Assembly (NCBI RefSeq): GCF_014641695.1
Contig: NZ_BMIF01000001.1
Coordinates: forward strand, 310,001 to 374,000
DNA from: Nitratireductor aestuarii
Lineage (GTDB): Bacteria; Pseudomonadota; Alphaproteobacteria; Rhizobiales; Rhizobiaceae
DNA: 64,000 bases
Direction: 5' to 3'
In this document: positions 1 to 9,065 of the stretch, piece by piece
Layout: each line of letters begins with the position of its first letter
How positions within the stretch are numbered: the first letter of the stretch is position 1
Position numbers and translations under genes: made by a program
Notes under the pieces: generated by a model
Told to the model about the DNA's origin: nothing
Databases searched by the model: none
What the model saw: the letters and a program-made list of their open reading frames with translations, nothing else

Positions 1-1348
1 GGTGACGCTTGCGATCGTGCTGGCGGCCATCTGGACAGGCATCGCGGTGGCGGACCGGATCGTGCGGCCGATCCGCCAGTTGATTGGCGCGGCTGCCGCC
101 GTGTCGCAGGGTGATCTCGACGTCGAGGTTCCTGTGCGTGCGTCCGACGGTGACGTGGCAGCACTTGGCGATACGTTCAACAAGATGACGTCCCAGCTGA
201 AGAGCCAGCGCGATCAGCTGATTTCCGCCCGTGACACGATCGATGAGCGCCGCCGGTTCTCCGAAGCGGTTCTGGCCGGTGTCACGGCTGGCGTGATCGG
301 CGTGGACGCGCAGGGCGTGATCACCATCGTCAACCGATCGGCAGAAACGATGCTCGCGATCCGCGCGACGGAGAGTGTCGGCAAGCCCTTGGGTGATATT
401 CTTCCGCATCTGGCGCAGGTGTTCGAGGAGGGGCGCACGTCCGGCCGTCGCGTTCACCGCGAGCAGGTCACCTTCTACAGGGCGGGTGCCGAGCGCACGT
501 TCAACATCCAGCTGACGTCCGAGGAACGGGCAGGGCGCCGCGAGCAGAGATCCTACGTCGTTACGGTCGATGACATTACGGATCTGGTCCAGGCTCAGCG
601 CTCGTCGGCCTGGGCGGATGTAGCCCGCCGCATCGCTCACGAGATCAAGAACCCGCTGACGCCCATCCAGCTTTCCGCCGAGCGCATTCGCCGCCGCTAT
701 GGCAAGGTCATCACCGAGGATCGCGAGGTTTTCGACCAGTGCACGGAAACGATCATCCGGCAGGTAGGCGATATCGGACGCATGGTGGACGAATTCTCGT
801 CCTTCGCGCGCATGCCGAAGCCGGAGATGCAAATGCTCGACATTCGCGAGCCGTTGCGCGAAGCTTCCTTCCTGATCGAAGTGAGCCGGCCCGACATTCG
901 TTTGGAACGCTTGCTGGGGAGTGAGCCTTTAATGGGAAGGTTCGACCCGCGCCTGCTCAGCCAGGCCTTCGGAAATATCATCAAGAATGCGTCGGAAGCG
1001 ATTGAGGGACAATCAGAACAAGATCGGGAGAAAGTCATCCGGATTGCGGCTCGCAGGCTCGGGCCCCAGATCGAGGTTCTGGTGATCGATACCGGCAAGG
1101 GATTGCCGAAAGAGAACAGACAACGCCTGCTTGAGCCCTATATGACCACCCGTGAGAAGGGAACCGGGCTCGGTTTGGCAATTGTGAAGAAAATTATCGA
1201 AGACCATGGTGGGAGGCTGGAGCTGCATGATGCGCCAGAAGATTTCCATGGGGGTGGCGGAGCCATGATCCGCATGGTTTTCCCGGCCCTTGAGGCCGGG
1301 GAGGCACAGGAAGAAGAAAGGACGGAAAAGGTCCAAAATGGCGTCTGA
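1..1348 (+). CDS. ntrY: Nitrogen regulation sensor histidine kinase NtrY (C-terminal part)
   Basis: Membrane sensor kinase that phosphorylates NtrX in nitrogen and redox control. Only the last ~448 residues lie in the window and the 5' end is outside. Visible in order: the end of a transmembrane helix (AIVLAAIWTGIAVA), a HAMP linker starting at RIVRPIRQL, a PAS-like segment (about residues 85-190), the HisKA box ARRIAHEIKNPLTPIQL with the phospho-accepting His encoded at 638-640, and a HATPase domain with the N box IIKNASEAI, DTGKGLP and GTGLGLAIVKKII. The stop overlaps the ntrX start by 11 bp, so the two genes are translated as a pair. The assignment rests on domain order plus the adjoining ntrX. 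Confidence 0.95.
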   Translation, partial: VTLAIVLAAIWTGIAVADRIVRPIRQLIGAAAAVSQGDLDVEVPVRASDGDVAALGDTFNKMTSQLKSQRDQLISARDTIDERRRFSEAVLAGVTAGVIGVDAQGVITIVNRSAETMLAIRATESVGKPLGDILPHLAQVFEEGRTSGRRVHREQVTFYRAGAERTFNIQLTSEERAGRREQRSYVVTVDDITDLVQAQRSSAWADVARRIAHEIKNPLTPIQLSAERIRRRYGKVITEDREVFDQCTETIIRQVGDIGRMVDEFSSFARMPKPEMQMLDIREPLREASFLIEVSRPDIRLERLLGSEPLMGRFDPRLLSQAFGNIIKNASEAIEGQSEQDREKVIRIAARRLGPQIEVLVIDTGKGLPKENRQRLLEPYMTTREKGTGLGLAIVKKIIEDHGGRLELHDAPEDFHGGGGAMIRMVFPALEAGEAQEEERTEKVQNGV

Positions 1349-2702
1349 TATTCTTGTTGTTGATGATGAAGCTGATATCCGCGAACTGGTCGCAGGTATC
1401 CTGAGTGACGAAGGCCATGAGACGCGTACTGCTGGCGACAGCGACTCCGCACTGGCGGCGATCGCCGAACGTGTTCCGCGCCTCCTTCTCCTGGACATCT
1501 GGCTTCAGGGTTCAAAGCTCGACGGCCTGGCTCTCCTCGATAAGGTGAAGACCATGCATCCGGAGCTGCCGGTGATCATGATCTCCGGCCACGGCAATAT
1601 CGAAACGGCGGTGAGCGCCATCCGGCGCGGCGCTTACGATTTCATCGAAAAGCCCTTCAAGGCCGACCGGCTGCTGCTCATTTGCGAGCGGGCACTGGAA
1701 ACCTCGAAGCTGAAGCGCGAGGTGTTGGACCTCAAGAAGAGAAGCGGCCACAGCTTTGATCTTGTTGGCAAGTCCCATGCGATCAATCAGCTTCATCAGG
1801 CGATCGACCGTGTTGCGGCCACCAACAGCCGGGTGATGCTGATCGGCCCGTCGGGCTCCGGCAAGGAGCTGGCGGCCCGCGCTATCCACGCACGCTCTGC
1901 CCGTCGCGAAGGGCCTTTCGTCTCGGTCAACGCGGCCTCCATTACGCCGGACCGCATGGAGATCGAGCTCTTCGGTACGGAAACGAGCGAGGACGGAACG
2001 CGCAAGGTGGGCGCCCTCGAGGAGGCGCATCGCGGCACGCTCTTCCTTGACGAAGTGGCAGACATGCCGCGCGAGACGCAGAGCAAGATCCTGCGCGTGC
2101 TGGTCGACCAGCAGTTTGAACGCGTCGGCGGCACCAAGCGCGTCAAGGTCGATGTGCGTATCATTTCGTCCACGGCGGCAGACCTGCAGGAACTGATCGC
2201 GAGAGGCGAATTCCGCGAGGATCTCTACCATCGGCTGGCAGTCGTGCCGGTCAATGTGCCCCCGCTATCGAGCCGGCGCGAGGATATCCCGATCCTCGTC
2301 GACCATTTCATGAAGACGATCAGCGAGCAGACGGGCATCCGTCCGCGCAAGCTTGGCGAGGACGCGATGGCGGTGTTCCAGGCGCACAACTGGCCGGGCA
2401 ACATCCGGCAGCTGCGCAACAACATCGAGCGCCTCCTGATCCTCACGCGCGACGACAATGCCGATACACCGATTACGGCCGATCTGCTGCCGTCCGAGAT
2501 TGGCGACGTGATGCCCAAGGTGCCGACCCAGTCGGACCAGCACATCATGGCACTGCCACTGCGCGAAGCCCGCGAAATGTTCGAGAAGGAATATCTGCTG
2601 GCGCAGATCAACCGCTTCGGCGGCAATATCTCGCGCACGGCGGAGTTCATTGGTATGGAACGCTCGGCTCTGCACCGGAAGCTGAAGTCGCTCGGAGTCT
2701 AG
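1338..2702 (+). CDS. ntrX: Nitrogen assimilation response regulator NtrX
   Basis: Partner regulator of NtrY, 454 residues. The start at 1338 (MASDILVVDDEADI) puts the acidic receiver pocket at the N-terminus; a longer frame from 1290 only adds a basic extension inside ntrY. Domains: receiver (phospho-Asp about residue 53 in LLLLDIW, Lys in FIEKPF), AAA+ domain with Walker A GPSGSGKE and Walker B TLFLDEVADMP, and a Fis-type helix-turn-helix at the C-terminus (NISRTAEFIGMERSALHRKL). The loop that carries GAFTGA in sigma-54 activators is replaced by ETSEDGTRKVGALEEA, so classical sigma-54 contact is not expected. This is known for alphaproteobacterial NtrX. Confidence 0.96.
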   Translation: MASDILVVDDEADIRELVAGILSDEGHETRTAGDSDSALAAIAERVPRLLLLDIWLQGSKLDGLALLDKVKTMHPELPVIMISGHGNIETAVSAIRRGAYDFIEKPFKADRLLLICERALETSKLKREVLDLKKRSGHSFDLVGKSHAINQLHQAIDRVAATNSRVMLIGPSGSGKELAARAIHARSARREGPFVSVNAASITPDRMEIELFGTETSEDGTRKVGALEEAHRGTLFLDEVADMPRETQSKILRVLVDQQFERVGGTKRVKVDVRIISSTAADLQELIARGEFREDLYHRLAVVPVNVPPLSSRREDIPILVDHFMKTISEQTGIRPRKLGEDAMAVFQAHNWPGNIRQLRNNIERLLILTRDDNADTPITADLLPSEIGDVMPKVPTQSDQHIMALPLREAREMFEKEYLLAQINRFGGNISRTAEFIGMERSALHRKLKSLGV

Positions 2703-2790
2703 GTCATCGAATTGTCCGAGATGCGCCAGGTTCTGGCGCTAAGATTGCGACTCACCTCCTGGATGGAGGGTTCATGAGGCGAAGCGAAAG

Positions 2791-4170
2791 ATGAAAGTGA
2801 TCATTTGCGGCGCGGGCCAGGTTGGCTTCGGTATTGCCGAGAGGCTCGCGGCCGAGCAGAACGACGTCTGTGTCATCGATGTCCGGGCGGATCTGATCCG
2901 CTCGATCCGTGATACGTTGGACGTGCGCGGTATCGTTGGCCACGGCGCCTACCCGGAAGTGCTGGCCGAGGCCGGTGCGAACGAAGCCGACATGATCATC
3001 GCGGTCACGCTCCACGACGAGATCAACATGGTCGCCTGTCAGGTCGCCCATTCGCTCTTCGAAGTGCCGACCAAGATCGCCCGCATTCGTTCCCAGATGT
3101 ATTTGCAGCCGCACTACATGGACCTGTTCTCGCGCGACCATCTGCCGATCGACGTGATCATCTCGCCGGAAGTGGAAGTGGGCGAGATGGTGCTGCGCCG
3201 CATCGCCGTGCCCGGGGCGACGGATGTCGTGCCGTTCTCGGACGGCAAGATCATGATGCTCGCCATCGAGTGCCAGGAGGAATGCCCGGTCATCAACACG
3301 CCGCTGGCGCAGTTGACCGAGCTCTTTCCGAACCTGCCGTCCATCGTCGTCGGTATCAACCGCAACAATAAGCTCTTCATTCCGCATTCGGCCGACCAGC
3401 TCTATGCGGGCGACCTTGCCTATGTGGTGACGACCAAGGACCAGGTGCGCCGAACCCTTGGCCTCTTCGGCCATGAGAAGAAGGAAGCCAGCCGCATCGT
3501 TATCGCGGGCGGCGGCAACATCGGCCTCTATGTTGCGCAGGCGCTGGAGAAACGCGGCAGCTCTACGAAGGTAAAGCTCATCGAGCACAACCGTGAGCGT
3601 GCGATCGACATCGCCGACGAACTAAAGAGTACGGTCGTTCTCAACGGCAGCGCTCTCGACCAGAAGCTGTTGCATGAGGCTGATATCGACCAAGCGGACC
3701 TGATCGTTTCCGTGACCAACGACGATCAGGTGAACATTCTGTCGGGCGTCATTGCCAAGCGCCTGGGCTGCAAGGCCAATCTGGTTCTGCTCAACAGCCC
3801 GACCTACCACGACTTTGCCAGCACGCTCGGCATCGATGCGCAGATGAACCCGCGCGCGGTCACCGTCTCCAAGGTGCTGCAGCATGTGCGCCGTGGGCGC
3901 ATCCGCGCCGTGCACAACATCCAGAACGGGCAGGCCGAGATTCTGGAAGCTGATGCGCTGGAAACCTCGCCCCTGGTTGGCGCGACGCTGAAGGAGCTGG
4001 ATTTGCCGAAGGGCATGAGGATTGGTGCTGTTTATCGCGACGGGCAGGCACTCACGCCGAGCGGGTCGCTGCGCATCAAGCCGAAGGATCGCGTGGTGAT
4101 CTTCGCGCTGCGCGATTCCCTGAAACAGGTCGAACAGCTATTCCGCGTCAGCCTGGAATTCTTTGTCTGA
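2791..4170 (+). CDS. trkA: Trk system potassium uptake regulatory protein TrkA
   Basis: Peripheral NAD-binding subunit that gates the TrkH/TrkG K+ channel at the inner membrane. At 459 residues it has the full two-lobed TrkA length. The first RCK lobe opens with the Rossmann motif GAGQVGFGIAERL at residue 7 and the second repeats it as GGGNIGLYVAQAL near residue 237; each lobe is followed by a TrkA-C region (the last ends LKPKDRVVIFALRD). It lies about 90 bp downstream of ntrX on the same strand, the usual rhizobial order. No channel subunit gene is nearby. Confidence 0.96.
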   Translation: MKVIICGAGQVGFGIAERLAAEQNDVCVIDVRADLIRSIRDTLDVRGIVGHGAYPEVLAEAGANEADMIIAVTLHDEINMVACQVAHSLFEVPTKIARIRSQMYLQPHYMDLFSRDHLPIDVIISPEVEVGEMVLRRIAVPGATDVVPFSDGKIMMLAIECQEECPVINTPLAQLTELFPNLPSIVVGINRNNKLFIPHSADQLYAGDLAYVVTTKDQVRRTLGLFGHEKKEASRIVIAGGGNIGLYVAQALEKRGSSTKVKLIEHNRERAIDIADELKSTVVLNGSALDQKLLHEADIDQADLIVSVTNDDQVNILSGVIAKRLGCKANLVLLNSPTYHDFASTLGIDAQMNPRAVTVSKVLQHVRRGRIRAVHNIQNGQAEILEADALETSPLVGATLKELDLPKGMRIGAVYRDGQALTPSGSLRIKPKDRVVIFALRDSLKQVEQLFRVSLEFFV

Positions 4171-4176
4171 ACCACC

Positions 4177-4201
4177 GGCTCCCGCAAATTGCGTGGGAGC
4201 C
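4177..4201 (+). terminator. Hairpin downstream of trkA
   Basis: GGCTCCC and GGGAGCC form a perfect 7-bp stem, extended by GCA/TGC, starting 7 nt after the trkA stop. No clear T-run follows, so this is a weak or attenuating terminator at best. Confidence 0.4.
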
Positions 4202-4258
4202 ATTCACAAATATGGGTTTCGGCTTAAGGGGGCGGCCACTAAATTGCCCTCGAGCAGA

Positions 4259-4302
4259 GCAATTCCGGGAAAAGGGGGAACCGGTTTTCCGTTCGGAATT
4301 GC
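4259..4302. repeat. Rhizobial palindromic intergenic repeat
   Basis: A 44-bp imperfect palindrome with outer arms GCAATTCCG and CGGAATTGC and inner arms GGAAAA and TTTTCC around GGAACCGG. It matches, from memory, a short element scattered through intergenic regions of many Rhizobiales genomes. A truncated relative lies at 47781-47814. Here it sits between trkA and dat and may form a hairpin in the dat leader. Confidence 0.6.
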
Positions 4303-4360
4303 GATATAGCAGAGACTTTGAACGCGCCACGCGGCGCAGAACGACACGCAGGAAGATAAA

Positions 4361-5227
4361 ATGGCACGTTATGCCTATGTAAATGGCCGCTATGTTCGGC
4401 ATACGGACGCGGTTGTGCATATCGAGGACCGCGGCTACCAGTTTGCCGATGGCGTCTATGATGTCTGCGAGGTGGCGCGTGGTTTCATCGTCGACCAGAC
4501 CCGGCATCTGGACCGGTTGGGCCGTTCACTCTCCGAACTGCGGATCGACTGGCCTGTCCACCGCAATGTGCTGGAACTCGTTCTGCGCGAGATGGTCCGC
4601 CGCAATCGCATCACCGATGGCATGATCTACATCCAGGTCACACGCGGCGTTGCGCCCCGCGACCACGTATTCCCGCATCCTTCCACACGGCCCTCGCTGG
4701 TGGTGACGGTCAAGCGGCTTGACCCGGCCATAGGCGAGGAGCGGGCAGCTGAGGGTATACGCGTGATCACTGTGCCTGAAAACCGTTGGGAGCGGGTCGA
4801 CATCAAATCGACGGGCCTGCTTCCCAACGTTCTCGCCAAGCAGAAGGCGAAGGAATTCGGCGCAAGTGAAGCCTGGTTCGTCGATCCCGATGGCACGGTG
4901 AAGGAAGGTTCTTCCACCAACGCCTGGATCGTGACGTGGGATGGCAAGCTCGTCACCCGTCCGGCCGATTCTGGCATTCTGCGTGGCGTCACCCGTACGA
5001 CGTTGATCGAGCTCGCCAACAAGCTCGGTCTCGAGGTTGAGGAACGGCCATTCACAGTGGAAGAAGCGAAGGCGGCCAAGGAGGCTTTCATTACGGCGGC
5101 CACCACGATAGTGATGCCTGTAGTAGAGATTGATGATGAGCCGGTGGCCAATGGTCATCCCGGTACAACCGCTCTTGCGTTGCGCCGTGAATTTTTTGAC
5201 ATTGCGGAAAAGGTTAGTGCCTGTTAA
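4361..5227 (+). CDS. dat: D-amino-acid transaminase (class IV aminotransferase)
   Basis: PLP enzyme of fold type IV, 288 residues, expected to interconvert D-amino acids and 2-oxo acids such as D-alanine and D-glutamate. The PLP lysine is in VDIKSTGLLPNV. Family landmarks include the N-terminal YVNGRYV, EDRGYQFADGVYDV, the substrate-loop residues in TRGVAPRDHVFP, and the cofactor-phosphate region KEGSSTNAWIV. The ATG follows CAGGAAGATAAA, a good ribosome site. The trkA-dat-hfq order is common in Rhizobiales. A branched-chain aminotransferase is the alternative, but the length and the RGxxxRDH motif favour Dat. Confidence 0.88.
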   Translation: MARYAYVNGRYVRHTDAVVHIEDRGYQFADGVYDVCEVARGFIVDQTRHLDRLGRSLSELRIDWPVHRNVLELVLREMVRRNRITDGMIYIQVTRGVAPRDHVFPHPSTRPSLVVTVKRLDPAIGEERAAEGIRVITVPENRWERVDIKSTGLLPNVLAKQKAKEFGASEAWFVDPDGTVKEGSSTNAWIVTWDGKLVTRPADSGILRGVTRTTLIELANKLGLEVEERPFTVEEAKAAKEAFITAATTIVMPVVEIDDEPVANGHPGTTALALRREFFDIAEKVSAC

Positions 5228-5340
5228 CGACGTTAAAGCAGGTTCAAGGAGGAGGCTGTACGTAGCTGAAGGGCAGCCGCTACGTTTAGGTGAATAGATT
5301 GCATTGCTGCTCGCAATACAGGGGATGGTAAAAAGAAAAA

Positions 5341-5589
5341 ATGGCGGAGCGCACGCAGAATTTGCAGGACCTATTCCTGAACACCGTTCGCAAGAGCAAG
5401 AATCCTCTTACAATTTTTTTGATCAACGGCGTGAAGCTGACTGGCGTAGTGACGTCGTTTGACAACTTCTGTGTGTTGCTACGGCGGGACGGGCATTCGC
5501 AGCTTGTTTACAAGCATGCAATTTCCACCATCATGCCCAGCCAGCCTGTGCAGTTGTATGACGCTGAAGAAGGCGGTCAGGAAGTCTGA
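5341..5589 (+). CDS. hfq: RNA chaperone Hfq
   Basis: Sm-like hexameric RNA chaperone that pairs small RNAs with mRNAs. It has 82 residues, typical of alphaproteobacterial Hfq with a short C-terminus. Sm1 ([21 protein letters not shown]) and Sm2 with the diagnostic YKHAIST are intact, as is the proximal-face Q in [10 protein letters not shown]. The 113-bp leader after dat contains the hairpin arms CGTAGC/GCTACG and the pair ATTGC/GCAAT, which could affect translation. hflX begins immediately at its stop codon. Confidence 0.98.
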   Translation: MAERTQNLQDLFLNTVRKSKNPLTIFLINGVKLTGVVTSFDNFCVLLRRDGHSQLVYKHAISTIMPSQPVQLYDAEEGGQEV

Positions 5590-6951
5590 TTGGAAAAAGA
5601 AGGCAAGGGCCGCAAGGCCCTCAGCATGAGTAACGGCACCGTGGCCCCTGAGGCGACGAAAGCCGTAGTCGTTGTACCCGTTTTGACGTCCAGAGAGCGG
5701 CGCCAGACGGAGGAGGCGGGTACACCTCATTCGACATTATCGCCGCAGGCCCGGCTCGAGGAAGCCGTTGGCCTTGCGGAAGCCATTGACCTCGATATCG
5801 TACATCGCGACGTTTTCAACCTGTCTACGCCCCGGCCTGCGACCCTGATCGGTACGGGCAAGCTTTCCGAGCTTGCCGAGATCATCCAGGAGAACGAGGC
5901 GGAGCTCGTCGTCGTCGACCATCAGCTTACGCCGGTTCAGCAGCGCAATCTTGAGCGCGAGCTCAAGGCCAAGGTTCTGGATCGCACCGGGCTCATCCTT
6001 GAAATCTTCGGCCGCCGGGCGCGCACCAAGGAGGGCCGGCTGCAGGTCGATCTCGCGCATCTCGAATATCAGCGCGGACGCCTTGTGCGCAGCTGGACCC
6101 ACCTTGAGCGTCAGCGCGGTGGTGGCGGCTTTATGGGTGGTCCGGGTGAAACGCAGATCGAGGCGGATCGGCGACTGCTGCAGGAACGGATCATCCGCAT
6201 CAAGCGCGAGCTGGAAACTGTCCGGCGCACCCGCGACCTCCATCGCGCCAAGCGACGCAAGGTGCCGTTCCCGATCGTGGCGCTGGTCGGCTACACCAAC
6301 GCGGGTAAGTCAACGCTCTTCAACCACCTGACCGGTGCAGAAGTGATGGCCGAGGACATGCTGTTCGCAACCCTCGACCCGACGCTACGCCGCCTGGTGC
6401 TGCCGCATGGTACGCTGGCGATCCTCTCTGATACCGTGGGCTTCATCTCCGACCTGCCTACGCATCTGGTCGCAGCCTTCCGTGCGACGCTGGAAGAGGT
6501 GGTCGAGGCTGACCTCATCCTCCACCTGCGCGACATCGCCAATCCCGACACCGCGGCGCACGCGCATGAGGTGAAGGAGGTTCTGCAGAGCCTCGGCGTT
6601 GATCCGGCCGATACCCGGCACGTGCTTGAAGTCTGGAACAAGATCGATCTTCTCGATCCATCCGACCGGGAACGCCTGCTTCGCGACGAGGCAAATCAGA
6701 CTCCGCCGGTGGCCGTCTCGGCCATCACGGGCGAGGGAATAAAGGATCTGCTGCGCATCATCGAGGAGCGCATTTCCGGCTCGCTCGAGGACGTGAAGCT
6801 GACGATCGCGCCTGAAAAGATGGCGCTCCTCGCCTGGATCTACAAGAACGGGCAGGTAACCTCGCGCGAGGATCACGAGGACGGCAGCGTGACAATCCAC
6901 GTTCGCGCCACTGAAGCCGCCCGCACCGAGTTCGAGCGGCGGCTAAACTAA
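5590..6951 (+). CDS. hflX: Ribosome-associated GTPase HflX
   Basis: GTPase that binds the 50S subunit and rescues or splits stalled ribosomes. The N-terminal HflX domain (for example TLIGTGKLSELAEII and RTGLILEIFGRRA) is followed by the glycine-rich linker GGGFMGGPGETQIE and a G domain with P-loop GYTNAGKST, switch/G3 DTVGFISDLP and NKID. The frame is open from a TTG at 5590 directly abutting the hfq stop, preceded by CAGGAAG inside the end of hfq. An ATG at 5626 is the alternative start and has a weaker ribosome site. The coupling to hfq indicates co-expression. Confidence 0.95.
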   Translation: MEKEGKGRKALSMSNGTVAPEATKAVVVVPVLTSRERRQTEEAGTPHSTLSPQARLEEAVGLAEAIDLDIVHRDVFNLSTPRPATLIGTGKLSELAEIIQENEAELVVVDHQLTPVQQRNLERELKAKVLDRTGLILEIFGRRARTKEGRLQVDLAHLEYQRGRLVRSWTHLERQRGGGGFMGGPGETQIEADRRLLQERIIRIKRELETVRRTRDLHRAKRRKVPFPIVALVGYTNAGKSTLFNHLTGAEVMAEDMLFATLDPTLRRLVLPHGTLAILSDTVGFISDLPTHLVAAFRATLEEVVEADLILHLRDIANPDTAAHAHEVKEVLQSLGVDPADTRHVLEVWNKIDLLDPSDRERLLRDEANQTPPVAVSAITGEGIKDLLRIIEERISGSLEDVKLTIAPEKMALLAWIYKNGQVTSREDHEDGSVTIHVRATEAARTEFERRLN

Positions 6952-7017
6952 GCTTTAGTCGGTTCAGGCGGTCTGGTGCATCTGACCATGAGGGCACCGG
7001 AACCTGCCAGGTGACTG

Positions 7018-7833
7018 TTAGCTCCGCTCAGTCTCCTTGGCCTTCTGCCAGAGCGCTTCCATTTCATCGAGACTTGCGGAGTCGAGCGATCGGTTGTCGT
7101 TCGCCAGCGTCTTCTCAATCGCATGGAAGCGGGTAGTGAATTTGCGGTTGGTGCGGATCAGCGCCTCTTCCGGATCCACATTCAGGTGCCTCCCGAGATT
7201 GACCACGGCAAAGAGCAGGTCGCCGAATTCGTCTGTGATCTTGTCGGTATTGCCCTTGTTCATCTCCTCGCGAAGCTCGGCGATTTCCTCCTCGATCTTG
7301 TCGAGGATGGGAGCGGGCTCGCCCCAGTCGAAGCCCACCTGTGCGGCCTTGTTCTGCAGCTTCAGCGCACGCGTGAGCGCGGGCAGGGCGAGCGCGATGT
7401 CGTCCAGGAAACCCTTGGGCTCGTCATCGACCCCGCGCGCGGCGCGGCGCTCTGCCTTTTCTTCCGCCTTGATGCGCTCCCACATGCCCTTGGCCATGCC
7501 GGCGCTGCGCGCCTCATCGTCACCGAAGACATGCGGGTGGCGACGTATCATCTTGGTCGTGACGGCCTCCACGACGTCGCCGAAGCTGAACTCACCAATT
7601 TCCTCGGCCATGCGAGAATGGAAAACCACCTGGAGGAGAAGGTCGCCAAGCTCCTCGCGAAGGTCGTGCATGTCGTTACGCTCGATAGCGTCCCGGACCT
7701 CATAGGCTTCCTCGATCGTATAGGGCGTTATGGATGCAAAATTCTGCTCCACATCCCATGGACACCCCGTCTCCTTATCGCGGAGAGCGGCCATGATTTC
7801 GATCAGGCGGGAGATGTCCTTGGAAGGGGTCAT
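7018..7833 (-). CDS. mazG: Nucleoside triphosphate pyrophosphohydrolase MazG
   Basis: House-cleaning all-alpha NTP pyrophosphatase, 271 residues from the ATG at 7833; an upstream TTG at 7863 would add 10 residues. The first MazG repeat shows GCPWDVEQNFASI and the Mg-binding glutamates in TIEEAYEVRDAI and LREELGDLLLQV. The second repeat shows EIEEEIAELREEM and ITDEFGDLLFAVVNLGR. Both repeats are complete, as in E. coli MazG. It is convergent with hflX, and no strong terminator is visible in the 66-bp gap. Confidence 0.94.
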   Translation of the reverse strand: MTPSKDISRLIEIMAALRDKETGCPWDVEQNFASITPYTIEEAYEVRDAIERNDMHDLREELGDLLLQVVFHSRMAEEIGEFSFGDVVEAVTTKMIRRHPHVFGDDEARSAGMAKGMWERIKAEEKAERRAARGVDDEPKGFLDDIALALPALTRALKLQNKAAQVGFDWGEPAPILDKIEEEIAELREEMNKGNTDKITDEFGDLLFAVVNLGRHLNVDPEEALIRTNRKFTTRFHAIEKTLANDNRSLDSASLDEMEALWQKAKETERS

Positions 7834-7912
7834 GTCAAAGTCCAATGAAGTTGCGTGGAGCAAGGCGAGTGCCTTTTCTCCCCGTCAGACTATTCTTTTC
7901 TGCGTGGCAGGC

Positions 7913-8641
7913 TTAGCGCTGTCTCGCGTCGTCCACCGAAATGTCCGATAGCAGGCGCCCCATCTCTTCCTCAAGCGAGGTTTCAAGTGCGGCTTCTGGC
8001 GTCTGTGCCGACGGTTTCTTGCTCGGCGCCACATCGAGCGTGTCTGCCGGCATCTCCGCCGCCTGCGGCGTGGGCGCGACGTGAGGCTCCATTTCTGGCT
8101 CGACGCGCTGCGGCTGAGCTGGCACCGCGGCCGGGGGTGTGACTGGTTCCGGAGCTTCAGGAACTACCTCTGCCTCGGGCGGCGTGACTGCAACCGCGTG
8201 GCGTCTCGGGTGAACTGGCTCAGGAGGAACTGCCGGAGCCTGCACCGGCGCTGGCACTGGTTCGACCTTGGGTGCTGCCGGTGGTCGCTTGGGCCTGGCT
8301 TCGGCGGCGGCTCTCATCTGGCGCTCTCGCAGCGCGCGCTCCAGATCGCCTGTCTGGATGCCAGGCTCGATCACCACATCCGTGGGCCCGCCGATCAGGA
8401 TCAGGTGCTCGACATTGTCTCGCCGCACGAGAACCAGACGCCGCTGCGCGTCCACGGCGGCAGCATCGACCACGGCCAGTCGTGGTGCCCGGTTGCGGCC
8501 GCCTGCGATGAAGGTGCCGCCCCGCATATTCCTCACGAGGCGCAGCACGACAAGCAGGACCACCAGTACCAGGAGGACCAGCACGATCCACATGATGGCT
8601 GAGGAATTATTGGGGCCGAATGTTTCCAGCCAGGTGCTCAT
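7913..8641 (-). CDS. FliO-like single-pass membrane protein
   Basis: A 242-residue protein with one N-terminal transmembrane helix (AIMWIVLVLLVLVVLLVVLR, residues 15-34) and then a compact beta domain (RLAVVDAAAVDAQRRLVLVRRDNVEHLILIG) resembling FliO, the small membrane subunit of the flagellar export gate. The remaining ~130 residues are a Pro/Ala/Glu-rich, low-complexity cytoplasmic tail ending in a short helix. No flagellar gene is nearby; the mazG neighbour is usual in rhizobia, where such orphans are annotated FliO or hypothetical. A function outside the flagellum is possible. The family is fairly certain, the role is not. Confidence 0.7.
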   Translation of the reverse strand: MSTWLETFGPNNSSAIMWIVLVLLVLVVLLVVLRLVRNMRGGTFIAGGRNRAPRLAVVDAAAVDAQRRLVLVRRDNVEHLILIGGPTDVVIEPGIQTGDLERALRERQMRAAAEARPKRPPAAPKVEPVPAPVQAPAVPPEPVHPRRHAVAVTPPEAEVVPEAPEPVTPPAAVPAQPQRVEPEMEPHVAPTPQAAEMPADTLDVAPSKKPSAQTPEAALETSLEEEMGRLLSDISVDDARQR

Positions 8642-9065
8642 GCATGCACTCCTCGAAATGCAAAGTAGCTTTCGCTACGGCTCGTCGCCCCCGACTACCC
8701 CTTCGAATCCAACTCAGGCATATCTGTGATAGCGCCGGTCAGGATCAATGTTCGAAGTGGAACATTAAGGTAGGAGGCTAACTGTCTTGCGGCAAGCTCA
8801 AATGCTCGCGGCAGAGGTAATGGCCAGTACCAGGCCGAAGAAGTGTTGTTCAGGACACTGCCCGAAGGCCGAATGTGTTCCAAGCCTCTCGCTATCGCTG
8901 AAGGGCTACCAATGCCGCGGTCCAGATAGTATCCATGGTGTAGACGTGACTCGGGGGAGCGCCCCAAGTCATTCGACCAGTGTTCAGGCGTCTTGCGTCT
9001 GCGCAACTCCTTGATATATGCCGAAATCAGGCTTCAGCGATTGGGCCGCGACAGGCGGGGAACAT
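8642..9065. other. Intergenic region upstream of cckA
   Basis: 424 bp between the divergent FliO-like gene and cckA, presumably holding both promoters. I see no convincing gene. A 75-codon cysteine-rich frame on the plus strand (TTG at 8787 after TAGGAGG, stop 9014) and a 103-codon minus frame (8695-9006) are both open. Their third codon positions are not GC-biased like real genes here, so neither is called. Confidence 0.5.

Noticed and set aside
8787-9014. 75-codon cysteine-rich frame (TTG start after TAGGAGG) upstream of cckA
   Set aside because: The Shine-Dalgarno-like sequence is attractive, but third codon positions show little GC bias compared with real genes here and no family is recognisable. 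Possibly a decayed gene.
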